Source of the DNA: Actinomycetota bacterium
GTDB lineage: Bacteria > Actinomycetota > Thermoleophilia > Gaiellales > Gaiellaceae
DNA length: 14,136 bases
Reading direction: 5' to 3'
NCBI GenBank assembly: GCA_020029625.1
Contig: JAIBJP010000071.1
Span: forward strand, 1-14,136
In this document: positions 1 through 7,230 of the stretch, in pieces
Numbering within the stretch: the stretch's first letter is position 1
Layout of the letters: each line of letters opens with the position of its first letter
The notes under the pieces: model-generated
Told to the model about the DNA's origin: nothing
Databases searched by the model: none
Seen by the model: only the letters and a program-made list of their open reading frames with translations
Position numbers and translations under genes: made by a program

Positions 1-1
1 C

Positions 2-187
2 ATCTCGCGTCTGCCCGAGCGCGAGAAGCTCGTCGTGACGCTCTACTACTACGAAGAGCTCACGCTCCGGGAGATCGGCGAGGTGCTGGGCGTCACCGAA
101 TCGCGCGTCTCCCAGTTGCATACGAAGGCAATTCTGCGCTTGAAAGCAAGGCTCTCCTCGTCTGTAGCCAGGACCACGAGCGAGTAG
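2..187 (+). CDS. RNA polymerase sigma factor, FliA/WhiG type, C-terminal part (5' truncated)
   Basis: This is the last 61 codons of a sigma-70 family factor; the beginning lies outside the window and the stop is TAG at 185-187. The readable part is region 4, which recognises the -35 element through a helix-turn-helix. It begins with LPEREKLVVTLYYYEEL and continues TLREIGEVLGVTESRVSQLH, a pattern close to the sigma-28 (FliA/WhiG/SigF-like) group, where 'YYYEELT...EIG..LGVTESRVSQ' is typical. A short Ser/Arg-rich tail follows. The next gene starts 19 nt downstream on the same strand but seems to have its own -10 box. Family assignment is fairly sure from region 4. Which regulon it serves (motility, sporulation or other) cannot be told. 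Confidence 0.85.
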   Translation: MSRLPEREKLVVTLYYYEELTLREIGEVLGVTESRVSQLHTKAILRLKARLSSSVARTTSE

Positions 188-192
188 ATCGC

Positions 193-198
193 TAGACT
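193..198 (+). promoter_or_regulatory. -10 box (TAGACT) of a probable leaderless promoter for the EF-G-like gene
   Basis: TAGACT fits the actinobacterial TANNNT -10 pattern and ends 8 nt before the GTG at 207. No Shine-Dalgarno sequence precedes that GTG. A transcript starting at or next to the GTG would be leaderless. No convincing -35 is visible. Confidence 0.35.
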
Positions 199-206
199 CG
201 GCCTCC

Positions 207-2261
207 GTGCCCGCAACGGAGTCCAGCAAGATCCGCAACGTGGCAGTCGTGGGCCATCGCGGCGCCGGCAAGACGTCGCTCGTCGAAGCCCTTCTCTTTC
301 AGGGCGGCGCCACGAATCGCCTCGGATCCGTGGAGCAGAGCTCCACGGTGGCCGACTGGGACGAGGACGAGCAGAAGCGGCAGATGTCGCTCTCGGCCTC
401 GCTCTGCCACGTCGAATGGCAGGACCGGAAGATCAACCTCATCGACACCCCCGGCGATCCAGGCTTCCAGGCGGACACGCTCGCCGCGGTTCGCGTCGTC
501 GAGGGCGCACTGTTCGTGGTCAACGGCGTCAACGGCATCGAGGTGCAGACGAGCCGGCTCTGGGACCGGAGCGACCAGCTCGGGCTCTCACGACTCGTGT
601 ACGTGAACATGCTCGACCGCGAGCGGGCAGACTTCTTCACCGTTCTCGAGCAGCTGCGCTCCCAGCTCTCGGACCGCTGCGTCGCGGTCAACATCCCGAT
701 CGGGCGCGAGCACGAGCTCAAGGGGATCGTCGACCTCTTCCACATGCGCGCCTACCTCTCTCCGGAGGGCGGGAGGGAAGGTAACCCGGTCGACATCCCG
801 GAGGAGATCGCCTCAGAGGCCGCGGAGTACCGAGAGAAGCTCGTCGACGCCGTCGTCGAGACGGACGAGGCGCTGATGGAGCGCTACTTCGACGAGGGAG
901 AGGTCTCAGGCGACGAGCTGGCCGCCGCGCTCAAGAACGCAGTGGTCGCCGACGAGCTCTTCCCGGTGGCTTGCGGCTCGGCGACACAGAATCTCGGCAC
1001 CACGGGGCTCCTCGACCTGCTCGTCGAGGGCATCCCCTCTCCGGTCAAGAAGCCGCTCCAGCTCGAGGTTGGCGCAAACGGCGCCGCTGCCTTCGTCTTC
1101 AAGACCGTGGCCGATCCCTTCGCCGGGCGCATCAACGTCTTCCGCGTCCTTTCCGGCGAGATCGCCGCGGACTCGAACCTCGTGAACCCTCGGACGAAAG
1201 GGAAGGAACGCGTCGGCCAGCTGCTCGTCCTGCAAGGGAAGGAGCACACGACTTCGCCCACGTTCGTCGCCGGCGACATCGGCGCCGTCGCCAAGCTGAA
1301 GGACGTCATGACGGGCGATCTCCTCGTGGCCTCCGACCAGGGCGTCGAGGCCCCGACGCTCGATTTCCCCCAGCCGGTGATGAGCTTTGCGATCACGCCA
1401 AAGGCGAAGGGCGATGAGGAGAAGATGGCGACCTCGCTCCGGCGTCTCGCGGAGGAGGACCCGACGCTCGTCATGCGCCGCGACGAGCAGACCGGGGAGC
1501 AGCTCCTCGCCGGCCTGTCGCAGATTCACGTCGAGGTGGCTGTCGAACGGATGCACAGGCGGTTCGGCATCGACGTCGAGCTCCACCAGCCGCGCGTCCC
1601 GTACCTCGAGACGATCCGCAAGGAAGCGAAGGCGCAGGGCCGCTACAAGAAGCAGACCGGCGGGCGCGGCCAGTTCGGCGACTGTCACATCGTGCTCGAG
1701 CCCCTGCCCGGGCACGAGGGCTACGAGTTCGTGGACAAGATCGTCGGCGGAGTCATCCCGCAAAGCTTTCGTCCGGCAGTGGACAAGGGGATTCAGGAGA
1801 CCATGGCGCGCGGCGAGCTGGCCGGCGCTCCCGTGCGGGGGGTGCGCGTCCTCCTCGTGGACGGCTCCTACCACAACGTCGATTCCTCGGAGATGGCGTT
1901 CAAGATCGCCGGCTCGATGGCCTTCAAGTCGGCCTACGAGAAAGCCGACCCCGTCCTCCTCGAGCCGATCATGGCGCTCGAGGCGGCGGTGCCCGATGAC
2001 ACCGTCGGCGCCGTCAACGGCGATCTCAACTCACGCCGCGGCCGGCTGCTCGGGATGGAGCCGAGCGCCGGCATGACGACGATTCGCGCCGAGGTGCCGA
2101 TGGCGGAGGTGCTCACCTACTCCCAGTCGCTCACCTCGATGACGCACGGGCGCGGTGACTACTCGCTCAGCTTCCTCCGTTACGAGGAAGTGCCCATGCA
2201 CATCGCGCAGAAGATCGTGGAGGAGACCAAGCGGGAACGAGAGGAGGCGAAGGCGTCGTGA
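207..2261 (+). CDS. EF-G-like translational GTPase (EF-G2 type)
   Basis: This 684-aa protein has the full EF-G layout, close to the usual ~690-700 aa. The P-loop GHRGAGKT is at residues 16-23, the G3 motif DTPG at 80-83, the G4 position reads NMLD at 134-137, and a G5-like CGSA ends at 259. Domain II follows (about 290-375), then domains III-V, including a GGRGQFG segment of domain IV. The sequence differs from canonical FusA around switch I (STVADWDEDEQKRQMS instead of the TMDWMEQEQERGIT type), so I call it an EF-G paralogue (EF-G2/'elongation factor G-like') rather than the housekeeping EF-G. Such proteins bind the ribosome and GTP; their in vivo role is poorly defined. The GTG start follows from the P-loop position and a -10 box 8 nt upstream. 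The G4 Lys is replaced by Met, which is odd for a GTPase. Confidence 0.9.
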   Translation: MPATESSKIRNVAVVGHRGAGKTSLVEALLFQGGATNRLGSVEQSSTVADWDEDEQKRQMSLSASLCHVEWQDRKINLIDTPGDPGFQADTLAAVRVVEGALFVVNGVNGIEVQTSRLWDRSDQLGLSRLVYVNMLDRERADFFTVLEQLRSQLSDRCVAVNIPIGREHELKGIVDLFHMRAYLSPEGGREGNPVDIPEEIASEAAEYREKLVDAVVETDEALMERYFDEGEVSGDELAAALKNAVVADELFPVACGSATQNLGTTGLLDLLVEGIPSPVKKPLQLEVGANGAAAFVFKTVADPFAGRINVFRVLSGEIAADSNLVNPRTKGKERVGQLLVLQGKEHTTSPTFVAGDIGAVAKLKDVMTGDLLVASDQGVEAPTLDFPQPVMSFAITPKAKGDEEKMATSLRRLAEEDPTLVMRRDEQTGEQLLAGLSQIHVEVAVERMHRRFGIDVELHQPRVPYLETIRKEAKAQGRYKKQTGGRGQFGDCHIVLEPLPGHEGYEFVDKIVGGVIPQSFRPAVDKGIQETMARGELAGAPVRGVRVLLVDGSYHNVDSSEMAFKIAGSMAFKSAYEKADPVLLEPIMALEAAVPDDTVGAVNGDLNSRRGRLLGMEPSAGMTTIRAEVPMAEVLTYSQSLTSMTHGRGDYSLSFLRYEEVPMHIAQKIVEETKREREEAKAS

Positions 2262-2325
2262 TCCATCCGGCACGACGCTCCTGCTTCCGGACGCCGCAAC
2301 CTTACCGGGGGGATCACTGCTGATC

Positions 2326-2934
2326 GTGCGTCGTCAGGATGTCTACCGCACCTGCGCGGTCTGCCACCGCACGCTCCTGATGGGCGAGCGGTCGATTCGC
2401 TTCACACCCGGCGGCGAGGACTGGGTCGACGTCTGCGCGCTCTGCACCGAGCAAGCTGACGAGCACGGCTGGATTCGCGAAGGGACGCCGACGCAGCCGC
2501 TCGTCCCCGACGCGCCACGCAGGCGGCGCCGGTTCGGCGGGCTCGGCGCGCTGCTCGAGACCCGTAAGCCCGAGCCCGAGCACGTCGTCTCGGATCCCGT
2601 GCTCCGGCGCTTGTCGCCGCCCGAGCAGGCCATGGTCGAAGCCGCCGAGCTCTTCAACGACAGCGCCTACCGGCGGACGATCGCCGGAATCGCGAAGAGC
2701 CTCGGCGAGGCGCGCGTCAGCTTCCTACACCTCTCGGGCACGAATCCCGAGGTCGTCATCACGGTCGCGTGGGACATCTCCTGGTATCAGTATCGCGTCG
2801 TCTTCGAGTCGGCCCAGCCGGTCCGCCTCGCGGAGAGGGGCTACGAGTTCGACGATCTCGAGGACCGCTTCAAGGGCTGGAACGGGAACCTCGGGCCGGA
2901 CGGGCGCCTGACGCCCGACATTCCCAAGCTCTAG
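2326..2934 (+). CDS. Conserved-looking protein with two CxxC pairs, unknown function
   Basis: I do not recognise the family. From the GTG at 2326 the protein is 202 aa. The N-terminus carries CAVC (residues 10-13) and CALC (37-40), spaced as in a small treble-clef or zinc-ribbon fold, so zinc binding is likely. A basic linker (RRRRRFGG-like, about 65-72) follows. The C-terminal ~110 residues start near LRRLSPPEQAMVEAAELFN, contain Trp/Tyr-rich strands (AWDISWYQYRVVFE) and end with FKGWNGNLGPDGRL; they look like one compact globular domain. I chose the start because the GGGGGG tract at 2307-2312 lies ahead of it and the CxxC pairs come soon after. A longer frame opens upstream, but it would overlap the EF-G gene and its extra sequence is low-complexity Arg/Ser. 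The gene may be co-transcribed with the EF-G gene 64 bp upstream. Confidence 0.7.
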   Translation: MRRQDVYRTCAVCHRTLLMGERSIRFTPGGEDWVDVCALCTEQADEHGWIREGTPTQPLVPDAPRRRRRFGGLGALLETRKPEPEHVVSDPVLRRLSPPEQAMVEAAELFNDSAYRRTIAGIAKSLGEARVSFLHLSGTNPEVVITVAWDISWYQYRVVFESAQPVRLAERGYEFDDLEDRFKGWNGNLGPDGRLTPDIPKL

Positions 2935-2986
2935 CTTCTGAGGCCGAATTCACCCTCCGGGGGAGGGAGCCCGCGACTCTCCGCAC

Positions 2987-2992
2987 TAAGAT
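2987..2992 (+). promoter_or_regulatory. -10 box (TAAGAT) of a probable leaderless promoter
   Basis: TAAGAT is separated by exactly 6 nt (TCGCCC) from the GTG at 2999, so the transcript would start on the start codon. No Shine-Dalgarno sequence is present close to the GTG. The same layout recurs at the ECF sigma gene (8661-8666, minus strand). Confidence 0.5.
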
Positions 2993-2998
2993 TCGCCC

Positions 2999-3232
2999 GT
3001 GATCTATTGCGTCATCCCTCCGGAGCTCAAAGACGAGCTCTACGACCGGCTCGTCGAGTACTACAAGGACAACTCGAACGTCGAGGTGATCGTCGACCGT
3101 CGAACGGGCCCCGACCGCCGGCAGGACAAGGCATCTGCCGAGGTGATGGAGCAGCGCAAGACGCGTGATCGCCGCCGCGGGCGCGTCCCGGGGACCTTCC
3201 CCTCCACTGATCTTCCCGAAGAAGCCGCCTAG
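2999..3232 (+). CDS. Small Arg-rich protein of unknown function
   Basis: A 77-aa protein beginning MIYCVIPPELKDELYDRL. The first half looks like a small alpha/beta domain: a hydrophobic strand (IYCVIP), an amphipathic helix (ELKDELYDRLVEYYKD) and a second strand (VEVIVDRR). The second half is rich in Arg/Asp, with two related stretches, RRTGPDRRQ and RKTRDRRRG, ending in an acidic tail. I recall similar short proteins with a VIVDRR-type motif in actinobacteria, but I cannot name a function. The charged repeats could bind nucleic acid or an acidic partner. The GTG start is supported by the -10 box placed 6 nt upstream. It lies 39 bp before the aldehyde dehydrogenase, which seems to have its own promoter and ribosome-binding site. 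Confidence 0.7.
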   Translation: MIYCVIPPELKDELYDRLVEYYKDNSNVEVIVDRRTGPDRRQDKASAEVMEQRKTRDRRRGRVPGTFPSTDLPEEAA

Positions 3233-3238
3233 CGCTAA

Positions 3239-3269
3239 TAGAATCGCTCTCCCAAGCGACAAAGGGGAG
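3239..3269 (+). promoter_or_regulatory. -10 box TAGAAT and ribosome-binding site for the aldehyde dehydrogenase
   Basis: TAGAAT (3239-3244) matches TANNNT and lies just after the stop of the preceding small gene. AAAGGGGAG (3261-3269) is a good Shine-Dalgarno sequence ending 2 nt before the ATG at 3272. Unlike several neighbours, this gene therefore has a normal leader with a ribosome-binding site. Confidence 0.45.
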
Positions 3270-3271
3270 CG

Positions 3272-4768
3272 ATGGCGACGACCGGGGCGAAGACCTTCCA
3301 GAACTACATCGGCGGCGAATGGGTAGACGCCGCGAGCGGCGAGACGTTCGAGAGCCATAACCCTGCGACCGGCGAGCTGATCGGGGTCTTTCCCAAGTCG
3401 AGTGTCGAGGACGTCGACCGCGCCGTCGAGGCCGCCAAGGACGCGTATGAGCGCTGGCGCCTCGTGCCCGCCCCGAAGCGCGCCGAGATCCTCTTCCGCG
3501 TCGGCCAGCGCTTCATCGACCGCAAGGACGAGCTCACCGAGCTGATGGTGCAGGAGATGGGGAAGGTTCGCGCCGAGGCTGGGGGAGACGTCCAGGAAGC
3601 GATCGACATGACGTACTACATGGCCGGAGAAGGTCGCCGCCTCTTCGGCCAGACGACACCGTCGGAGATGCCCGACAAGTTCCAGATGAGCCTGCGTATG
3701 CCGATCGGCGTCGTCGGCGCCATCACGCCGTGGAACTTCCCCATCGCCATCCCGAGCTGGAAGATCGCGCCCGCGCTCGTGTGCGGCGATACGGTCGTCT
3801 TCAAGCCCGCCACCGACACGCCTGCGCTCGGCGAGCGCTTCGTGGAGATCTTCGAGGAGGCCGGCCTCCCCGCAGGCGTTTTGAACATCGTTCACGGAGG
3901 CGGAGGGACAGTCGGCGAACGGCTCGTGAAGCACCCGGACGTCCCGCTCATCTCCCTCACGGGCTCCCGGGAAGTCGGAATCAAGACCGCCGAGAACGGA
4001 GCTTCCTACCTCAAGCACGTCCACCTCGAGCTCGGCGGCAAGAATGCGATCATCGTCATGGACGACGCCGACGTCGATCTCGCGGTGGACGGCATCGTCT
4101 GGTCGGCCTTCGGCACGTCGGGACAGCGCTGCACCGCCGCCAGCCGCGTCATCGCCGCGGGCAAGGTCTACGACCAGGTCCAGTCGAAGCTCGTGGAGCG
4201 GGTGGAGCAGCTCACCCTCGGGAACGGGCTCGACGACGAGGTCGAGATCGGCCCGGTGATCAACCGCGCCGCGCTCGAGAAGATCCACTCCTACACGAAG
4301 ATCGGCAAGGACGAGGGCGCCAAGCTCCTCACCGGAGGCGAGATCGCGACCGGGGACGGGCTCGACAAGGGTTTCTTCTACCGTCCGACGGTCTTCGCCG
4401 ACGTCGATCCGGGGATGCGGATCGCCCAGGAGGAGATTTTCGGCCCCACGACCGCGATCATCCGCGCGAACGACATCGACCAGGCGATCAAGATCGCGAA
4501 CGGGATCGAGTTCGGCCTCTCCTCGTCGATCTTCACCCGCGACGTGAACAAGGCATTCCGGGCCATCCGCGACCTCAACGCCGGGATCACCTACATCAAC
4601 GCGGGCACCACCGGCGCCGAGGTGCACCTGCCCTTCGGCGGGACGAAGCAGACCGGGAACGGCCACCGCGAGGCGGGCCAGGCCGCGCTCGACTTCTACA
4701 CGGAGTGGAAGTCGGTCTACGTCGACTATTCGGGCAAGCTCCAGCGCGCCCAGATCGACGACGTCTAG
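3272..4768 (+). CDS. NAD(P)-dependent aldehyde dehydrogenase
   Basis: A full-length (498 aa) member of the aldehyde dehydrogenase superfamily, oxidising an aldehyde to the carboxylate in the cytosol. Visible catalytic elements are Asn155 in TPWNFP, Lys178 in FKPATDTP, the general base Glu253 in LELGGK, and the nucleophile Cys287 in GQRCTAASR. EEIFGPT lies in the C-terminal third. The C-terminus (LPFGGTKQTGNGHREAGQ, then TEWKSVYVDYSG) recalls the alpha-ketoglutarate-semialdehyde and aminoadipate-semialdehyde (ALDH7-like) branches, so a semialdehyde acid may be the substrate; this is inference. The position matching Glu195 of ALDH1, which favours NAD+, is Thr181, so NADP+ use is plausible. ATG 3272 is chosen for its strong ribosome-binding site. 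No pathway neighbour reveals the substrate. Confidence 0.95.
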   Translation: MATTGAKTFQNYIGGEWVDAASGETFESHNPATGELIGVFPKSSVEDVDRAVEAAKDAYERWRLVPAPKRAEILFRVGQRFIDRKDELTELMVQEMGKVRAEAGGDVQEAIDMTYYMAGEGRRLFGQTTPSEMPDKFQMSLRMPIGVVGAITPWNFPIAIPSWKIAPALVCGDTVVFKPATDTPALGERFVEIFEEAGLPAGVLNIVHGGGGTVGERLVKHPDVPLISLTGSREVGIKTAENGASYLKHVHLELGGKNAIIVMDDADVDLAVDGIVWSAFGTSGQRCTAASRVIAAGKVYDQVQSKLVERVEQLTLGNGLDDEVEIGPVINRAALEKIHSYTKIGKDEGAKLLTGGEIATGDGLDKGFFYRPTVFADVDPGMRIAQEEIFGPTTAIIRANDIDQAIKIANGIEFGLSSSIFTRDVNKAFRAIRDLNAGITYINAGTTGAEVHLPFGGTKQTGNGHREAGQAALDFYTEWKSVYVDYSGKLQRAQIDDV

Positions 4769-4872
4769 GCCAACGTGAACCCCGCTTCCGCAGGAGGGCT
4801 TGACGAAACATCAGCTGTGCCGCCGGAGGCGCGCCGCTCGCCCCAACGCATCCGCGTTCAGAATGACGGGTC

Positions 4873-4901
4873 GCCCCCGTATCTAAAGTCGATACGAGGG
4901 C
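4873..4901 (-). terminator. Hairpin between convergent genes, candidate terminator
   Basis: GCCCCCGTATC (4873-4883) and GATACGAGGGC (4891-4901) form an 11-bp stem around a 7-nt loop. On the minus strand the one imperfect pair is a G-U wobble; on the plus strand it is an A-C mismatch. It therefore suits the minus-strand protease gene ending at 4968, though it could serve both. There is no clear U-tract. A second small hairpin (AACGC-ATCC-GCGTT) lies at 4845-4858. I see no gene in 4769-4967. Confidence 0.45.
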
Positions 4902-4967
4902 TCCCTGCGTCCTCGCCTCGGAACGACCAGCGCGTCCCGGCGACGAGTGACGTCCCGCCAAACCCTC

Positions 4968-6278
4968 CTAACCCGGGATCGGGCCGGCACCGAGCAACGC
5001 CAGAATCCCGAACACGACCATCGCCACGAGAGCGAGCGCCCACGGGCCGAGCAGGAGGAGAAGCCCAGTGACGGCGTATCCCATCCCCCCGGCGCCGGCT
5101 GATGCCCGGCCGACGCCCTGGAGGCCGAGGACGATGCCGCCGAGGTACGCGAGCGACCCGAGCAGCGGTATCCACACGAGGGCGCCGCCGGTGACATCCG
5201 GCTCGGTCAGGAACGCGCCGCCGAGGATTCCCCAAACGACGACGGCGAGAAAGAAAGCACCGAGCGCCTGAGGGTTGTCGGGCCGTGCCGTCGGCGATTC
5301 GGCGAAAACCAGGTTTGGCGCACTGGGCACGCCGCGTGGCCGCCCAATCTCGCGCGCGAGCTCCTCGAGGCGCTCGAGCCGATGAGCGAGGGGGGGATGT
5401 GTGGGGAACATGCGCATCGGATCGACCTCGAAGCCGTTGGAGGCGCTTCTCGTCGGCAAAACGAAGAAGGCGTTCATCGCAGATGCTCGACGCAAATCCT
5501 CATTCGGAATGAGCGGCGCCTGGTCGGCGATCTTCTGCAGGGCGCTCATGAGCTGTTCGGGCGCACCCGTGAGCAGAGCAGCACCGCGGTCTGCGACGAA
5601 CTCGCGGTAGCGGGAGATCGACATCACGAGCAACGTTGCGAAGGCGTAGGTCATCCAGGCGACCAGCACGACAGGCAAGAGGTAGAGGAGGAGCATCGTG
5701 GACCCGACCTTCCCGGGAATGCTCGGGCTGGTCGCCGGAAGCGAGACGAAGCCCCAGAGAAGCTTGCGCCCCAGGAGGGCCGGCGCGGCGGAGATCGTCA
5801 TGACGATTGCGTCCCGGTTGGCGATGTGGGCCAGCTCGTGGGCGAGGACCGCTTCGAGCTCCTCGTCGTCGAGGCGATCGAGGAGCCCTCTCGTGACGAC
5901 GACGATCGCGTTCCTGGCATTCCTGCCGGCTGAAAACGCGTTGGGCACCTCCGTCGGCATGACCGCCAGCCGTGGGACAGGCACGTCTGCCATTCCACAG
6001 AGGCGCTCGAGCATCGGCTCGAGACGGCTCGTTTCCGGACCGGCCTCGAGGTCGGCCCTCGCGAGCGAGAGCGCGAGGAGCTCGGAGAGGTACGGCGCGC
6101 AGGCAAGTAGGCCGAGCGCCCCGAGGGCGACGAGGACAGCAACCATCCCGCCCCAGATGAAGTAGGCCATCGCCACAAGCCAGAGGAAGAACGGGAGGTA
6201 CAAGGCTCCGAGCAGCACGAGCGCAATTGCCATGCGGAGGGAGAGCCCCCAGTCCCTTCCAAACGGTCGCCGTTCCAT
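4968..6278 (-). CDS. M48-family (HtpX-like) membrane zinc metalloprotease
   Basis: This 436-aa protein has the M48 peptidase hallmarks: the zinc motif HELAH at residues 147-151 (inside EAVLAHELAHIANRD), the third zinc ligand Glu226 in YREFVAD, and the upstream family segment PNAFSAGRNARNAIVVVTRGLL. Two hydrophobic segments precede the catalytic domain (about 16-60) and one or two lie between HELAH and Glu226 (about 157-218). HtpX enzymes degrade misfolded or damaged membrane proteins. This one is longer than typical HtpX (~290 aa): after the peptidase domain (to about 315) it adds a stretch with three or four membrane segments (about 340-432), Gly/Ala/Leu rich. The ATG at 6278 has GAGGT 7 nt upstream. 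It is convergent with the dehydrogenase and divergent from the gene at 6403. I leave the symbol blank because of the unusual length. Confidence 0.9.
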   Translation of the reverse strand: MERRPFGRDWGLSLRMAIALVLLGALYLPFFLWLVAMAYFIWGGMVAVLVALGALGLLACAPYLSELLALSLARADLEAGPETSRLEPMLERLCGMADVPVPRLAVMPTEVPNAFSAGRNARNAIVVVTRGLLDRLDDEELEAVLAHELAHIANRDAIVMTISAAPALLGRKLLWGFVSLPATSPSIPGKVGSTMLLLYLLPVVLVAWMTYAFATLLVMSISRYREFVADRGAALLTGAPEQLMSALQKIADQAPLIPNEDLRRASAMNAFFVLPTRSASNGFEVDPMRMFPTHPPLAHRLERLEELAREIGRPRGVPSAPNLVFAESPTARPDNPQALGAFFLAVVVWGILGGAFLTEPDVTGGALVWIPLLGSLAYLGGIVLGLQGVGRASAGAGGMGYAVTGLLLLLGPWALALVAMVVFGILALLGAGPIPG

Positions 6279-6341
6279 AGCCGAGACCTCGTGCTCTACG
6301 GTTTGCCCCCATGAGTCTCGACCATGCCGTCGCCACGACCC

Positions 6342-6357
6342 TCACCCGAATGGGTGA
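6342..6357. promoter_or_regulatory. 16-bp palindrome in a divergent promoter region, possible operator
   Basis: TCACCCGAATGGGTGA has perfect 6-bp arms around GAAT. It lies between the divergent protease (start 6278) and YqfO-like (start 6403) genes, about 64 and 45 bp from the two starts. No T-tract follows on either strand, so an operator is more likely than a terminator. The binding protein is unknown. Confidence 0.3.
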
Positions 6358-6402
6358 AAGCGTCCTCTACGCCGGTACGGTCCCGACTATTCGGGCGCAC
6401 AC

Positions 6403-6711
6403 GTGAACCGAAAGCTCGTCGTCTTCGTGCCGCGGGAGGCGCTGGACCCGGTTCGCGACGCCCTGTTCGCGGCTGGGGCAGGCCGGATCGGCGACTACGA
6501 GCGCTGCTCCTGGTACACGGCGGGCACCGGGACGTTTCGCGGCGGCGAAAGCACGAGCCCGTCGATCGGCGAGCGGGGGAGGGAGCAACGTGTCGCGGAA
6601 CTGCGGCTCGAGACCGTGTTCCCGGAAGAGAGCCAGGACGAGGTGCTCGCCGCGCTCCGCGACGCCCATCCGTACGAAGAGCCGGCGTTCGACATCTACC
6701 CGCTCCTGTGA
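6403..6711 (+). CDS. Stand-alone YqfO/NIF3-associated (CutA/PII-like) domain protein
   Basis: A 102-aa protein. It matches what I know of the YqfO-type domain found inserted in NIF3-like proteins or alone: KLVVFVPREALDPVRDALF, then AGAGRIGDYERCSW, TGTFRGG, and the C-terminal HPYEEPAFDIYPL. The fold is ferredoxin-like, similar to CutA/PII, usually oligomeric and possibly metal-binding; its molecular role is not established. The surrounding catalytic domain of full NIF3 proteins is absent, so this is the free-standing version. The GTG at 6403 gives a start in line with the family. No Shine-Dalgarno sequence is seen before it. The stop TGA (6709-6711) overlaps the GTG of the RNase H gene, indicating translational coupling. 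Confidence 0.85.
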   Translation: MNRKLVVFVPREALDPVRDALFAAGAGRIGDYERCSWYTAGTGTFRGGESTSPSIGERGREQRVAELRLETVFPEESQDEVLAALRDAHPYEEPAFDIYPLL

Positions 6712-7118
6712 AGGCGCGCCTCTTCACGGATGGAGGAGCGCGCGGCAACCCCGGCCCCGCGGCCTCCGCTTACGTCCTCGAAGCGGAGGACGGCACGGTG
6801 CTCGACGCTCGTGGCGAGGCGATCGGCGTGGCGACGAACAACGTCGCCGAGTACCGAGCCCTTGTCGCGGGTCTTGCCAAGGCGGCCGAGCTGGGGGTGG
6901 ACGAGGTCGAGGTCGTATCCGACTCGGAGCTCCTCGTCAAGCAAATGAACGGCGAGTACCGGGTGAAGAACGCAGCGCTCATCGACCTCTCACTCGAAGC
7001 GGCGCACCTGGCGCGGCAGATCGGCCGAGTCCGCTACAAAGCCGTGCGCCGAACCGAGAACGAGTTGGCCGATTCGCTGGTAAACGAGGCCTTGGACGCA
7101 GCGGAGGAACGGCTATGA
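6708..7118 (+). CDS. RNase HI-like protein
   Basis: This 136-aa single-domain protein has the RNase H fold signature. TDGGARGNPGPA carries Asp8, NNVAEYRA carries Glu48, SDSELLVKQM carries Asp72, and NELADSLVNEALD carries Asp122. All four catalytic carboxylates of RNase HI are present, so it should cleave RNA in RNA:DNA hybrids using Mg2+. It resembles the short Bacillus YpdQ and actinobacterial RNase HI type without the basic protrusion of the E. coli enzyme. The GTG start overlaps the stop of the upstream YqfO-like gene (GTGA), and the conserved TDGGARGNPGP begins at residue 7, fitting this start. In actinobacteria NIF3-type and RNase HI genes are often close together, so the pairing is familiar. 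The TGA at 7116-7118 sits inside the -10 box of the next tRNA gene. Confidence 0.9.
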   Translation: MKARLFTDGGARGNPGPAASAYVLEAEDGTVLDARGEAIGVATNNVAEYRALVAGLAKAAELGVDEVEVVSDSELLVKQMNGEYRVKNAALIDLSLEAAHLARQIGRVRYKAVRRTENELADSLVNEALDAAEERL

Positions 7119-7119
7119 T
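7092..7119 (+). promoter_or_regulatory. Promoter of tRNA-Gly, embedded in the end of the RNase H gene
   Basis: TTGGAC (7092-7097), a 16-bp spacer and TATGAT (7114-7119) form a plausible -35/-10 pair. The -10 ends 14 nt before the first base of the mature tRNA, leaving a short 5' leader for RNase P. The box overlaps the RNase H stop codon. Confidence 0.5.
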
Positions 7120-7133
7120 GAGCACGCTCTCGC

Positions 7134-7206
7134 GCGGATGTAGCTCAGTTGGTAGAGCGTCTGCTTGCCATGCAGAAGGTCGAGGGTTCGAGCCCCTTCA
7201 TCCGCT
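7134..7206 (+). tRNA. tRNA-Gly(GCC)
   Basis: A full cloverleaf can be drawn. The acceptor is GCGGATG/CATCCGC, the D-arm stem GCTC/GAGC, and the anticodon stem TCTGC/GCAGA around loop TTGCCAT with anticodon GCC. The T-arm is GAGGG/CCCTT around TTCGAGC, with one G-T wobble. The discriminator base is T73, as expected for bacterial tRNA-Gly. The 3' CCA is not fully encoded (CCT follows). Length is 73 nt. Confidence 0.97.
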
Positions 7207-7230
7207 CCTGAAGTCCGGGGACGTCCAGTA

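Noticed and set aside
2870..4666. A long minus-strand open frame (598 codons) opposite the aldehyde dehydrogenase.
   Set aside because: It is a codon-bias shadow: composition is Arg/Asp/Val repeats with no recognisable domain, while the plus strand holds an unmistakable enzyme.
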